Shown: piece by piece, positions 1 to 7,958 of the stretch
Layout of the letters: each line of letters begins with the position of its first letter
Position numbering within the stretch: position 1 is the first letter of the stretch
DNA from: Streptomyces marincola
GTDB taxonomy: Bacteria; Actinomycetota; Actinomycetes; Streptomycetales; Streptomycetaceae
Assembly: GCF_020410765.1 (NCBI RefSeq)
Contig: NZ_CP084541.1
Location: forward strand, 5,041,001 to 5,105,000
DNA length: 64,000 nt
Direction: 5' to 3'
The notes under the pieces: model-generated
The model's database searches: none
What the model was told of the DNA's origin: nothing
Seen by the model: the letters and a program-made list of their open reading frames with translations, nothing else
Translations under genes and position numbers: made by a program

Positions 1-27
1 CAGGCACCGCGGCGCCCGCGCCCTCGT

Positions 28-1056
28 GTGACGCGCGTGTCCGGGCTGGACCGGCGGCTGTCCGCCGTCGCGGACGCCGCCGGCCCCCCGGCCGGGATCG
101 CGGTCGCCGTCCGGGCCCCGGGCGGCGACGCGACGCTGTGCCGCGGGACCACCGACCGCAGGGGCGGCGCGCCCGTGACCGAGCGCACCCGTTTCGAGGT
201 CGGGTCGGTCAGCAAGACGTTCACCGCGCTGCTGCTGGCCGAGATGGCGGAGCGCGGGGATGTCGCGCTCGACGACCCGGCCGGCACGCGCGGCCACCGC
301 GTCACCCTCGAACACCTGGCCACCCACACCTCCGGGCTGCCGCGCCTGCCGCCCGGCCTGCTGCGCACAGCGTGGCGCTCCTGGTACACCAACCCCTACG
401 GCCACTACCCGCCCGAACGGCTGCTGCCCGCGCTGGCCCGCACCCGCGTCCGCCGGGAGCCGGGCACGCGCGTGCACTACTCGAACTTCGGGGTCGGCCT
501 CCTCGGCCGCCTCCTCGCGGAGGAGGCGGGCACCGACTACGGAACGCTGCTCACCGCCCGCGTGCTCGACCCGCTCGGGCTGCGCGACACCACGGCGGAC
601 CGCTCCCTGCCGCAGGCCGTCGGGCACCGGCACGGCCGTCCGCTGCCGCCCTGGGACATCCCGGCCCTGCCGGGCGCGGGCGCGGTGCGTTCCAGCGCCG
701 CCGACCTGCTGCGCTACCTCGCCGCGCTGACAGGCCCCGACGCCGCCGTGCCCGGCGGCGGCCCGCTGCGCGCCGCGCTGCGCGAGGTCGTGCGGCCCCG
801 CGTCACAGGACCTGGCGGCCCGGCGCTGCCGCTGGCGTGGAGCACGCGGGAGCGCCCGGGGCACGTGCTGTACCACCACTCGGGCGGCACGCGGGGCAGC
901 ACCGCGTTCGCCGGCTTCTGCCCCGAGCACGGCGTGCACGTCGTGGCCCTGGCCGCCACCGGGCCGACGGTGCGCGGCCGGTTCATCCAGAGCGCCTACC
1001 TCCTGCTGCGCTCCCTGGCGGCCGAGGCGGCGGAGCGCACCGGCGAACGCGGCTGA
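28..1056 (+). CDS. Serine hydrolase of the beta-lactamase/penicillin-binding (class C-like) family
   Basis: A 342-residue protein with the three active-site motifs of the serine beta-lactamase/DD-peptidase fold. The SxxK motif is S60-V-S-K63, Y-S-N is at residues 151-153, and the third motif is H-S-G at 284-286 in place of K-T-G. The HxG form is usual in esterase and D-aminopeptidase-like members rather than true AmpC enzymes, so the substrate (peptide, ester or beta-lactam) is open. No convincing signal peptide is present, so a cytoplasmic enzyme is likely. The GTG at 28 is the first usable start, and the window edge leaves a longer N-terminus possible. It appears monocistronic. Confidence 0.85.
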   Translation: MTRVSGLDRRLSAVADAAGPPAGIAVAVRAPGGDATLCRGTTDRRGGAPVTERTRFEVGSVSKTFTALLLAEMAERGDVALDDPAGTRGHRVTLEHLATHTSGLPRLPPGLLRTAWRSWYTNPYGHYPPERLLPALARTRVRREPGTRVHYSNFGVGLLGRLLAEEAGTDYGTLLTARVLDPLGLRDTTADRSLPQAVGHRHGRPLPPWDIPALPGAGAVRSSAADLLRYLAALTGPDAAVPGGGPLRAALREVVRPRVTGPGGPALPLAWSTRERPGHVLYHHSGGTRGSTAFAGFCPEHGVHVVALAATGPTVRGRFIQSAYLLLRSLAAEAAERTGERG

Positions 1057-1133
1057 ACGCCCGCCCCCGAAGCGCCGGTTCGCGCCGCCTCGGGCCTGTG
1101 GCAGATCTCGCGCCCCTCGCGGCGGCGCGCGGG

Positions 1134-1760
1134 TCAGTCGTGGTTGGCGAGGAAGAGGAGAGCGAGCGTTTCGTCGCCCTCGCCCAGGGCCTCGAAGCCG
1201 TGCACCTCGCCGTAGCGGCACACCGGGAAGGAGAGCATGTTGGCGCCGGTCTCCGGATCGACGACCTCGTTGATCCCATGGCTCGCCCCGGTGCGGGCGT
1301 CTTCGGACAGCAACGCCCGCTTCGCCCTGCGTATCGCGCCGTCCTCGTCACCGCGCCTGGCGCCCTCGCTCCGCAGGCACGCGTAGCCGTCGAGGTACTG
1401 GCCCACGTCGTCGTAGCCGTGGCTCCACCGCGTCGTGCGCAACCGCTCGGGCCCCGCGAGGGGGATGAACAGCGTGTCCACGCGATACCGCTCCGGGTCC
1501 TCGTCCTCCCACCCGCTGGGCACGCCGTCGTTCACGTACACGGGATAGGTGCCGTCCGGTACGCGATGGACGAACGCCCCGTTCCCCTCGTTCTCGCGTT
1601 CCGGGCTGGTCCAGCGCACCACCTCGCCGACCACCACGAGATCCCCGGCCCAACGGACGGCTTGCGGCGGATCGCTGTACCACCCGCCGAGCGAGCCGGG
1701 AGCCCACTTGGTCGCGATGAAACCCGGCGCGAAGTCCTTCATGGCGCTGTCGGCGCCCAT
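1134..1760 (-). CDS. Hypothetical protein, possibly DUF4241-like
   Basis: A 208-residue soluble protein on the minus strand with normal Streptomyces codon use. The stretch around residues 63-75, with a V-P-D-G-T-Y-P-V core, resembles the DUF4241 family, whose function is unknown. The C-terminal third contains G-A-N-M-L-S-F-P followed by an acidic segment. No signal peptide or membrane segment is seen. The ATG at 1760 is preceded by a purine-rich GAGG about 14 nt upstream, and M7 is an alternative start. It converges on the serine hydrolase gene and is divergent from nei2. The family assignment is from memory of the motif only. Confidence 0.6.
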   Translation of the reverse strand: MGADSAMKDFAPGFIATKWAPGSLGGWYSDPPQAVRWAGDLVVVGEVVRWTSPERENEGNGAFVHRVPDGTYPVYVNDGVPSGWEDEDPERYRVDTLFIPLAGPERLRTTRWSHGYDDVGQYLDGYACLRSEGARRGDEDGAIRRAKRALLSEDARTGASHGINEVVDPETGANMLSFPVCRYGEVHGFEALGEGDETLALLFLANHD

Positions 1761-1968
1761 GCCCGCACACCTCGCCTCGTGTTCGATTCTTGTTCGTTTT
1801 CACGTGCGCGGTGCACTCTTCCACACGGGCGAGGTTGCCTCAACTGCCGCACGATCAGCAGCGCTCGGCCGTGCCCCGCGGCGTCACCCTCCGCCGCCGC
1901 GCACCGGTCCGAGCCGGCCGTGCCCCGCCGAGACGCCGCCGTCCGGGGGCTCGGCGCATCATGGAGGC

Positions 1969-2799
1969 ATGCCCGAGGGAGACACGGTCGCGCAGGCCGC
2001 GCGCCGCCTGCGCGAGGCGCTGGCCGGGCACCGGCTGGTGCGCGCCGACCTGCGCGTGCCGAGGCTGGCGACCGCGGACCTGCGGGGCCGCCTCGTGCTC
2101 GACGTGGTCCCGCGCGGCAAGCACCTGCTGACGCGCGTCGAGGGCGGCCTCACCCTGCACTCGCACCTGCGGATGGACGGCTCCTGGCGGGTCTTCCCGG
2201 CCGGGCGGCGCTGGACCGGCGGCCCGGCCCACCAGATCCGCGCGGTGCTCGACACCGGGGCGCGCGTGGCCGTCGGCTACCGGCTGCCGGTGCTCGACCT
2301 GCTGCGCACGGCCGACGAGCCGCGCGTGGTCGGCCACCTCGGGCCCGACCTGCTCGGCGCGGACTGGGACGCGGACGAGGCGCTGCGGCGCCTGCTGGCG
2401 GACCCGGCCCGCGAGGTCGGCCCGGCCCTGCTCGACCAGCGGAACCTGGCCGGGGTGGGCAACGTGTTCATGGCCGAGCTGTGCTTCATCGCCGGGGTCA
2501 CGCCGTGGACGCCGGTGGGCGAGGTGGCGGCTCCCGACCGGCTCGTGGCCGAGGCCAGGCGGCTGCTCGTCGCCAACCGCGACCGGCCCGACCGCACCAC
2601 CACGACCCGCACGCACCCGCGCGAACGCGGTGTGCGCGGCTCGCCGGGACCGCGCCTGTACGTGTACGGGCGGGCCGGGCGGCCCTGCCTGCTGTGCGGC
2701 GCGACCGTGCGCACCGCCACCGAGTCCCGCGACCGGGCCGGGCAGGAACGCCCCGCGTTCTGGTGCCCGCGCTGCCAGCGGGGCCCGGCGCCCGCCTGA
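1969..2799 (+). CDS. nei2: Endonuclease VIII-like DNA glycosylase (Nei2, Fpg/Nei family)
   Basis: Bifunctional base-excision-repair glycosylase/AP lyase acting on oxidised bases. The protein begins M-P-E-G-D-T-V, so after Met removal it has the catalytic N-terminal proline and glutamate that define the Fpg/Nei family. A C-terminal zinc finger uses C240, C243, C266 and C269. The length of 276 residues matches actinobacterial Nei2. The frame stays open upstream, but the ATG at 1969 is the only start giving the mandatory P2-E3 terminus, so upstream extension is rejected. It stands alone between a hypothetical gene and a stress membrane protein. Confidence 0.93.
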   Translation: MPEGDTVAQAARRLREALAGHRLVRADLRVPRLATADLRGRLVLDVVPRGKHLLTRVEGGLTLHSHLRMDGSWRVFPAGRRWTGGPAHQIRAVLDTGARVAVGYRLPVLDLLRTADEPRVVGHLGPDLLGADWDADEALRRLLADPAREVGPALLDQRNLAGVGNVFMAELCFIAGVTPWTPVGEVAAPDRLVAEARRLLVANRDRPDRTTTTRTHPRERGVRGSPGPRLYVYGRAGRPCLLCGATVRTATESRDRAGQERPAFWCPRCQRGPAPA

Positions 2800-2927
2800 T
2801 CTCCCGCGCCCCGCCACCCCTGAACGCGAACGCGAACGCGCGTGCGAATATCGACGGCCCGGCAACAGGACTGCACCGCCGCGAGCTGGGCACCCGGAGA
2901 GCACACAAGCACGGAAAGGGCGAGAAA

Positions 2928-3191
2928 GTGGAGATCTCCGGAATTATCAGCGCGATTGTGATCGGGCTCGTGATCGGAGCGCTGGCCCGGCTGGTCCTGC
3001 CCGGGCGTCAGCGCATCGGCGTCCTGTGGACGATCGCCGTGGGCATCATCGCCGCGCTCATCGGCACGGCCCTGGCAGCCGCGCTCGGGGTGGCCGACAC
3101 CGACGGCGTGGACTGGCTCGAACTGCTGCTCCAGCTCGCACTCGCCGCGCTCGGCGTGACGCTCCTCGACCGCGTCAAATCACGGGCCTGA
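2928..3191 (+). CDS. GlsB/YeaQ/YmgE family small membrane protein
   Basis: An 87-residue very hydrophobic protein with about three transmembrane helices (residues 5-25, 33-52 and 64-82). It matches the transglycosylase-associated/GlsB-YeaQ-YmgE pattern, beginning with I-S-A-I-V-I-G-L-V-I-G-A-L-A-R. These proteins are inner-membrane, stress-inducible and biochemically uncharacterised. The GTG at 2928 is preceded by a GGAAAGGG purine tract, and the hydrophobic pattern starts right after it. The open frame continues far upstream but only as a shadow of nei2 and the first gene. A strong hairpin follows the stop. Confidence 0.85.
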   Translation: MEISGIISAIVIGLVIGALARLVLPGRQRIGVLWTIAVGIIAALIGTALAAALGVADTDGVDWLELLLQLALAALGVTLLDRVKSRA

Positions 3192-3217
3192 CACCGCCTG
3201 ACGCCACGGCCCACCGC

Positions 3218-3249
3218 GGCCCGCCGCGACCGACCGGTCGCGGCGGGCC
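3218..3249 (+). terminator. Strong GC hairpin after the GlsB-type gene
   Basis: Perfect 15-bp inverted repeat with arms GGCCCGCCGCGACCG (3218-3232) and CGGTCGCGGCGGGCC (3235-3249) and a 2-nt centre, 26 nt past the stop. There is no T-run, as is common in Streptomyces. Confidence 0.75.
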
Positions 3250-3522
3250 CGCGCGTGCGGAAGGCGGCCGGAGGGCCACGGATTGCCCCAGAAGGGCGTC
3301 CAGGCGGGCACCGCCGATCCACTGCTCGAACGTGGTTCCCGGGAAAACGGCGCTCGCGAGCGGCCCATCGGCCGTCACGTTCCGCGACATCCCCCGGCGA
3401 AAGCACCGGCCGCCCCCATACGCCCCCGTTTGTATGTGAATTGTGTAGCCGTCCCGCTACGATCGGCAGCATCGCGGAACGTGGGCCGCGGCCTCGGCGC
3501 GGCCAGGGGGGAGGATCTCGGC
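3250..3522 (+). promoter_or_regulatory. Gene-free leader with possible -10 element before the WXG-like pair
   Basis: From 3192 to 3522 there is no credible gene. After the terminator the sequence becomes locally A/T-richer around 3428-3450. It then carries TACGAT at 3458-3463, a plausible actinomycete -10 hexamer, about 60 nt before the ATG at 3523. A GGGGGGAGGA ribosome-binding tract lies just ahead of that ATG. The 15-mer GCTACGATCGGCAGC at 3456-3470 recurs at 57853-57867. No good -35 is obvious, so the promoter call is tentative. Confidence 0.35.
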
Positions 3523-3903
3523 ATGGTCGACATCAATCCGCACGTCGACCCGCCGCCGGAGCACGGCCGATTGCGCGTGGCCCGTGACACGTTGGCGGCC
3601 ATCGCGGAACTGCTTGAGGGCCCGGCGCTCGCGCTGGCCCAGGCGGAGGGACCGGCCCTGGGGGTGCGGAGGCTCGTGGAACGCATGGACGACTTCAGTG
3701 GTGAATGGGAACACGGCGTCGCGCAGCTCGGCGAGTGCGCCGAGGCCGCGGTACGCGCGCTCGACATGGTCCTGTGGTCGCTGCCCGCGCCCCCGGAGCC
3801 GGCGCGCGGCGACGCGCGGGACGGCGGCCCGGGCGGCGCGGCGGGCCGCGGCGCGTGCGACACGTGCGACGCGTGCGGCTCGGACGGGGTGATCGCGGCA
3901 TGA
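3523..3903 (+). CDS. Small helical hypothetical protein, first of a coupled WXG100-like pair
   Basis: A 126-residue protein, mostly alpha-helical by composition (residues 18-90), with a Gly/Ala/Asp-rich tail ending in C-D-T-C-D-A-C-G. The tail cysteines could bind metal or form disulfides. The ATG at 3523 follows a strong purine tract. Its stop overlaps the start of the next gene (ATGA), so the two are translationally coupled. Size, helicity and the paired arrangement recall type VII secretion (WXG100/LXG-like) partners, but it has no clear W-x-G of its own. No ESX core genes are nearby. Confidence 0.6.
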   Translation: MVDINPHVDPPPEHGRLRVARDTLAAIAELLEGPALALAQAEGPALGVRRLVERMDDFSGEWEHGVAQLGECAEAAVRALDMVLWSLPAPPEPARGDARDGGPGGAAGRGACDTCDACGSDGVIAA

Positions 3904-4490
3904 GCGTGGTCAACGGGCCCGGCGCGCCGCGTGGTTCGCACCCCCGGCCGCTGCCACCCGGCGGCGGCCAGGGGCCGGGGCAGGAGGCGGACTACCCGGC
4001 CCTCGGCTTCGTGCCCTGCCCGGGGGACCAGCCGGTGGCCGCGCAGATCGCGCGCAATGTGCGGGAGGCCGCCGCCACCCTCGGCACCGTCCTCGGCCTG
4101 CTCGACTCGGTCGTGCCGCCGGGGGAGTGGCGCGGGCGGCCCGCCGCCGCCCTCAAGGGCTTCGAACGCGGTTTCCGGCCCAAGGTGGCCGCGGCGCGCG
4201 AGGCGTTCGCCGCCGTGGCGGACGTGCTGGAGGACTGGGCCGACCACATGCGCGAGGCCCAGCAGGACGCCCGCGCGCTGGAGGCCGAGGCGCGGGCCGC
4301 GCGCGAACGCCCGGGGCTCGACGCCGTCCGCGCCCGCGCCCGCGCGCTCGCGGCCGACTACGACACCTACGGCGCGTTCGTGGCCGAACGGCTCGGTGAG
4401 GCCGGGGACGCCGCCCCCGACAAGCCGGGCTGGCTCACCGGCCTTGCGCGGGACATCGACGGCCTGACCACGATGCGCCCGGCGCCGTGA
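3900..4490 (+). CDS. WXG100-like helical protein, second gene of pair
   Basis: A 196-residue protein with a Pro/Gly-rich first 40 residues followed by a long helical region. A W-R-G motif near residue 79 has the placement of the W-x-G turn of ESAT-6-like helical hairpins, with heptad-like Ala/Arg/Glu helices on either side (about 50-160). The start overlaps the previous stop as ATGA. Possible roles are a secreted type VII substrate or the N-terminal delivery part of a polymorphic toxin that lacks a toxic domain here. The gene converges on marR across a hairpin. No membrane segment is present. Confidence 0.6.
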   Translation: MSVVNGPGAPRGSHPRPLPPGGGQGPGQEADYPALGFVPCPGDQPVAAQIARNVREAAATLGTVLGLLDSVVPPGEWRGRPAAALKGFERGFRPKVAAAREAFAAVADVLEDWADHMREAQQDARALEAEARAARERPGLDAVRARARALAADYDTYGAFVAERLGEAGDAAPDKPGWLTGLARDIDGLTTMRPAP

Positions 4491-4496
4491 CCGCTC

Positions 4497-4531
4497 CGGC
4501 GCCGCCGGGCCTCAGGCCGGGCGCGGCGCCG
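4497..4531. terminator. Hairpin between convergent genes
   Basis: Inverted repeat CGGCGCCGC (4497-4505) / GCGGCGCCG (4523-4531) enclosing a smaller GGCCTCAGGCC hairpin. It sits just past the + strand stop and overlaps the last codons of the MarR gene on the other strand, so it could end transcription in both directions. Confidence 0.5.
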
Positions 4532-4943
4532 GTTCGAGCACCTTTCCCAGCAGCCCCACCAGGGTGAGCAGGTCGTCGGCGTCCAACCGGGCGAGCGGGC
4601 TCAGGGCCAGCGTCGCCTCGATCACCGCGGACCGCACCCGCCGGCCGTCCGCCGTCAGCGTGACGACGCGCGACCGGCGGTCGGCGGGGTCGGCGGAACG
4701 CTCGACGAGCCCCCGGCCGCCGAGCTGGTTCATGACGAAGCTGAGGTTGGGCGCGTTGCAGTGCAGCCGACCGGCCAACTCCTTCATCGAGGGCGGCGCT
4801 TCGGCCGGGTCGATCGCCCACAGGGCCTGGGCGGTCGCGTGTGTCAAGCCGTGTTCCGCCAGCACGCTCTCGACCCGGTCGCTGGTCCGCATGAAGAGTT
4901 CGTGGCTCATCACCACCGCCGCTTCAAGGGAGCTTCGCGTCAT
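4512..4943 (-). CDS. MarR-family transcriptional regulator
   Basis: A 143-residue winged-helix regulator. The helix-turn-helix spans about residues 50-75 (M-K-E-L-A-G-R-L-H-C then a recognition helix with N-L-S-F-V-M-N-Q-L). The wing carries D-P-A-D-R-R-S-R-V-V-T-L-T, the hallmark D-x-R-x-x-x-V-x-L-T of MarR proteins. The length is typical. The start is ATG 4943, with a near-palindrome a few bases upstream that may be its own operator. The ligand and targets cannot be read from sequence. The SnoaL-like gene 320 bp away on the opposite strand is a candidate target. Confidence 0.88.
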   Translation of the reverse strand: MTRSSLEAAVVMSHELFMRTSDRVESVLAEHGLTHATAQALWAIDPAEAPPSMKELAGRLHCNAPNLSFVMNQLGGRGLVERSADPADRRSRVVTLTADGRRVRSAVIEATLALSPLARLDADDLLTLVGLLGKVLEPAPRPA

Positions 4944-4950
4944 GGCCTCA

Positions 4951-4964
4951 CCCTAGTACTGGGG
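4951..4964. promoter_or_regulatory. Candidate MarR autoregulatory operator
   Basis: CCCTAGTACTGGGG, a 14-bp near-palindrome (12 of 14 positions symmetrical) centred on AGTACT, 7-21 bp upstream of the marR start. The position suits autorepression. Binding is inferred. Confidence 0.35.
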
Positions 4965-5263
4965 CGGTGCACGGCCGGGCTGTCGGCCAGGTGGGCCGTT
5001 GGAGCGGTCATGGGTGGGGACCTCGCTGATGTCAGGTCGCGGGGAGATCAACTGGATGCTGTGCGTGAGCGGTTCGTGCACCGGTGCACCAGGTCGGAGC
5101 CGAGGGAGTCGGTGTCGGCCCGTACGCGGGGTACTGAGCGAGAGGTGTCCGGGCGGGCGCACGTTCCCGAGAAGAGGTCCAGGAGCGGAACAGCGGGCCC
5201 CGTCAAGGGGATGGGTAGCATCGCGGGGTACCGCGTGCCGCTCTGAGAACAGCAGGAGACCTC
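4965..5263 (+). promoter_or_regulatory. Gene-free region with a perfect 14-bp palindrome
   Basis: No convincing gene lies between marR and the SnoaL-like gene. The perfect palindrome GTGCACCGGTGCAC is at 5076-5089, about 175 bp upstream of the next start, and is a possible operator. A CAGGAGAC ribosome-binding site lies just before 5264. Short open frames here lack Streptomyces codon bias. Confidence 0.35.
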
Positions 5264-5668
5264 GTGAGTGTCGAGCAGAACAAGGAGATCGCCCGCAGGC
5301 TGGTGCAGGGCTTCTCCGTGGATGGCGACATCGACGAAACCTTCGCTCTCCTCCACGAGGACGCGGTGTGGACGGTGATGGCGCATCCCGCGTCCTTCGG
5401 CGCTTCGGGCGACATGTCGAAGGCGCAGTTCGTGGAGCACATGAAGGGCTTCCGTGCCGTCACTCCGAACGGACTCCGCATGACTGTGACCGGAGTGACG
5501 GCAGAGGGTGATCGCGTCGCCGTGGAGGCCGAGTCGTCGGGCACGCTGGGCAACGGGAAGACGTTCGGCCAGGTCTACCACTTCCTCTTCGAGATCAGGG
5601 ACGGCAAGGTCATGGTGGCCAGGGAGTACCTCGACACGGCGCGTGGAGCAGCTGTCTTCGGCAGCTGA
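5264..5668 (+). CDS. SnoaL-like/NTF2-fold protein (ketosteroid isomerase-related)
   Basis: A 134-residue single-domain NTF2-like protein. The pattern is an N-terminal helix (E-Q-N-K-E-I-A-R-R-L), then F-x-L-L-H-E-D-A-V-W, and a C-terminal F-E-I-R-D-G-K-V-M-V-A-R-E-Y-L-D strand pair, standard for the SnoaL-like polyketide cyclase/KSI superfamily. Many members are stand-alone proteins of unknown substrate. The GTG at 5264 has a good GGAGA site 8 nt upstream. Nothing nearby makes a polyketide, so a cyclase role is not supported. Confidence 0.8.
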   Translation: MSVEQNKEIARRLVQGFSVDGDIDETFALLHEDAVWTVMAHPASFGASGDMSKAQFVEHMKGFRAVTPNGLRMTVTGVTAEGDRVAVEAESSGTLGNGKTFGQVYHFLFEIRDGKVMVAREYLDTARGAAVFGS

Positions 5669-5792
5669 GCCGATTCCTGCCCTGCACGCGCCGACGTCCG
5701 GGCGGAGCCGCTGTCGGGCGGACTGCGGCTTCAGTACGGCAGCGGTGCTTGCCGTGGCTGCCGGCCAGTTCAGGGGTGGTGTCCCGCAGGAC

Positions 5793-7832
5793 CTAGCCCC
5801 GTCCCTTCGAGCCTCGAACCGTCCCGTCCCCGCGCGGCCCGCCGTCCCCGCGCGGCTCGGCGCCCGCCCCCGCGCGCACCGGCCGGTAGTGGTCGTGGGC
5901 GGATTCGAGCAGGCCCTCGCCGTGCGCCGCGCCGTGCAACCCCGCCCGCACCGCCTGCACGTCCGCTGTCCGCAGGGTCCCGGTGACCACGGCGACGGGC
6001 CCGGTGGTCCGCATCCCCTCGGGAACGGCGCCGTGGCGGCCCAGCAGGGCGAGCACGGCGGACAGGTCGTCCGCAGGCGCTTCGAGCGTGAACCGGTCGA
6101 CCGGCTCGCAGACGACCGTTCCGGCCCGCCTGATCGCCTCCCTCACCAGCAGGCCGGTCATGCGCCTGACCTCCACGGCGCGCGGGCTCGGCGCGGAGTA
6201 GTCGCTGTCGGTGACCGTGACGCGCACGTCGGTGACCCGCCACCCGTGCGGTCCCGCCGCCAACGGCTCGTCGAGGTAGGCGAGGAGCGCGGCCCGGTAC
6301 CCGGCGACATTGCCGTACACATGCAGGGGGAGCGCCAACCTGTCTGCGGCGACGACGAGTTCGACACCGGAGCCGGGCGCGGCCGGCTCGACGGCCACCG
6401 CGAGGCCGTACTCGTACATGTTGCCGGCCTCGCCCAGGCGCAGCGCGGCGCCGCCGGGGCCCGACGGCCGCTCCACGCAGACCACGCCGGTGTCACGGAA
6501 GTCGACGTCGATGCCGTAGTCGGCCGCCAGCGTGTCGGCAAGGACCTCCTGCTGCACCTCGCCGTAGATCCGGATGCGCGCGGCGCCGCGCTCCGGCCGC
6601 AGCGCGATCAGCGGGTCGATGTCCGCGAGTTCGGTCAGGGCCTGGTGCACCTCGCCCTGCCGGGCGGGGTCGCGCGCGACCACCCTCGTCTCGAACCCCG
6701 GCTCCGGCAGGGCGGCCACCGCGCCGCTCGCGGCCGGGCGGCGGCCGATCCAGTCCCCGATCCGCGCGCCCTCCAGGCCCAGAACGCGCGCGATCTGACC
6801 GGCCGTCGCCCGGGGGCGCGGAACGGCACCGCCGGGTTCGAACACCTCGACGGCCGTCACGGCCGCCGTCCGGTCGCCGCCGAGCGGCACCCGGTCGCGG
6901 ACGCCGAGCGTTCCCGCGCGCAGCCGCACCGTGCACACCCGCTGCCCGCCCGGCGCCCGTTCGACCTTGAACACCTGTGCCGCAAGCGGTGCTTGCCCGT
7001 CGCCCGGCGGCACGGGCAGCAGCGCGGTCACGGTGCCGATCAGCGTCCTGACCCCGGTCCCGGTCCGCGCCGACCCGAACAGCACCGGGTGCGCCTCACC
7101 GGCCCGCGTGAGGCGCCCGAGAACGGCGCGCAGCCGCCCCGGTCCTGCGGGGCGGTCCCGGGCGAGCCACTGCGCGAGCAGGTCATCGTCGTGGTCCGCG
7201 AGCAGTTCCGTCAGCCGCTCGGCCTCGACGGGGTCCTCCCACGCGCACGGAACGGCCTCCGCCGCCGCCGTGCCGGGGCCGCGCACGTGCCCGAGCGGCA
7301 CGAGCGCCGGGCTCAGGCGGCTCCGCATCCGCTCGACGACCGCGCCGGGCGCGGCACCGGCCCGGTCGATCTTGTTGACGAAGAAGACCACGGGGATGCC
7401 GAGGCGGCGCAGCGCCCGGTACAGCACGATGGTCTGGGCCTGCACGCCCTCCACGGCGGACAGCACCAGGATCGCGCCGTCGAGGACCGCGAGCGAGCGG
7501 TCGACCTCCGCGATGAAATCGGGGTGGCCCGGGGTGTCCACGAGGTTGACGGCGACGCCGTCGATCTCGAACGCCGCGACGGCCGAGCGGATCGTGATGC
7601 CCCGCCGCCGTTCCAGCGACAGGGTGTCGGTCTGCGTCGTGCCGTCGTCCACCCGGCCGACCTGCTCGATGGCACCGCCGACGTGCAGCAGCGCCTCGGT
7701 CAGACTGGTCTTGCCGGCGTCGACGTGGGCCACTACGCCGAGATTGAGCCGCCGGGCGCCGGGCGCCGGGCCGGTGGTCGCGCTGTCGTGGGGGTCATGG
7801 GGTGCGGGAACGGGAGAGTGCGGACGGTTCAT
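5793..7832 (-). CDS. Tetracycline-resistance-type ribosomal protection protein (EF-G-like GTPase, OtrA/TetM family)
   Basis: A 679-residue translational GTPase. The P-loop G-V-V-A-H-V-D-A-G-K-T-S lies near residues 28-39, switch II D-T-P-G-H near 96-100, and the specificity motif N-K-I-D near 150. The R-R-x-G-I-T-I switch I sequence is that of ribosomal protection proteins and EF-G. The C-terminal half has the EF-G domains III-V. Size and the absence of an EF-G-length G' insert fit Tet(M)/OtrA proteins, which displace tetracycline from the ribosome. The ATG at 7832 has GAGGAG just upstream, and longer starts in the same frame lack such a site. A hairpin covers that site (see the leader entry). 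Resistance is inferred from family. Confidence 0.85.
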   Translation of the reverse strand: MNRPHSPVPAPHDPHDSATTGPAPGARRLNLGVVAHVDAGKTSLTEALLHVGGAIEQVGRVDDGTTQTDTLSLERRRGITIRSAVAAFEIDGVAVNLVDTPGHPDFIAEVDRSLAVLDGAILVLSAVEGVQAQTIVLYRALRRLGIPVVFFVNKIDRAGAAPGAVVERMRSRLSPALVPLGHVRGPGTAAAEAVPCAWEDPVEAERLTELLADHDDDLLAQWLARDRPAGPGRLRAVLGRLTRAGEAHPVLFGSARTGTGVRTLIGTVTALLPVPPGDGQAPLAAQVFKVERAPGGQRVCTVRLRAGTLGVRDRVPLGGDRTAAVTAVEVFEPGGAVPRPRATAGQIARVLGLEGARIGDWIGRRPAASGAVAALPEPGFETRVVARDPARQGEVHQALTELADIDPLIALRPERGAARIRIYGEVQQEVLADTLAADYGIDVDFRDTGVVCVERPSGPGGAALRLGEAGNMYEYGLAVAVEPAAPGSGVELVVAADRLALPLHVYGNVAGYRAALLAYLDEPLAAGPHGWRVTDVRVTVTDSDYSAPSPRAVEVRRMTGLLVREAIRRAGTVVCEPVDRFTLEAPADDLSAVLALLGRHGAVPEGMRTTGPVAVVTGTLRTADVQAVRAGLHGAAHGEGLLESAHDHYRPVRAGAGAEPRGDGGPRGDGTVRGSKGRG

Positions 7833-7884
7833 GGCTCCTCGTGTGCTGGGCGGCGGTGGCGGCGGGGCACACGAGTCGGCGCAT
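7833..7884 (-). promoter_or_regulatory. Possible translational attenuator: overlapping leader ORF and SD-masking hairpin
   Basis: Immediately upstream of the ribosomal-protection gene, a perfect 9-bp inverted repeat (GCACACGAG at 7867-7875 and CTCGTGTGC at 7838-7846, 20-nt loop) pairs with the first half of the GAGGAG Shine-Dalgarno site. A small ORF starts with ATG at 7884 and runs through the first arm and loop, overlapping the main start. It ends at 7795 as 29 codons beginning M-R-R-L-V-C-P. Ribosomes stalled on it would open the hairpin. Mechanism inferred. Confidence 0.45.
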
Positions 7885-7958
7885 GTCGGGGTCCGTTTCT
7901 CTCGGTCGGTCACAGCACAACGGGTCGGCGCGATGCTCCAAGAGCCCGTCCCGCGCTG

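Noticed and set aside
138..2927. Very long open frame on + through the serine hydrolase, hypothetical and nei2 genes
   Set aside because: A third-position G/C shadow: Arg/Pro/Ala-rich, no domain, and conflicts with well supported genes. Only its last part (from 2928) is real.
4761..5246. ORFs in the marR to SnoaL interval
   Set aside because: Composition and codon use do not match genes; no ribosome-binding site.
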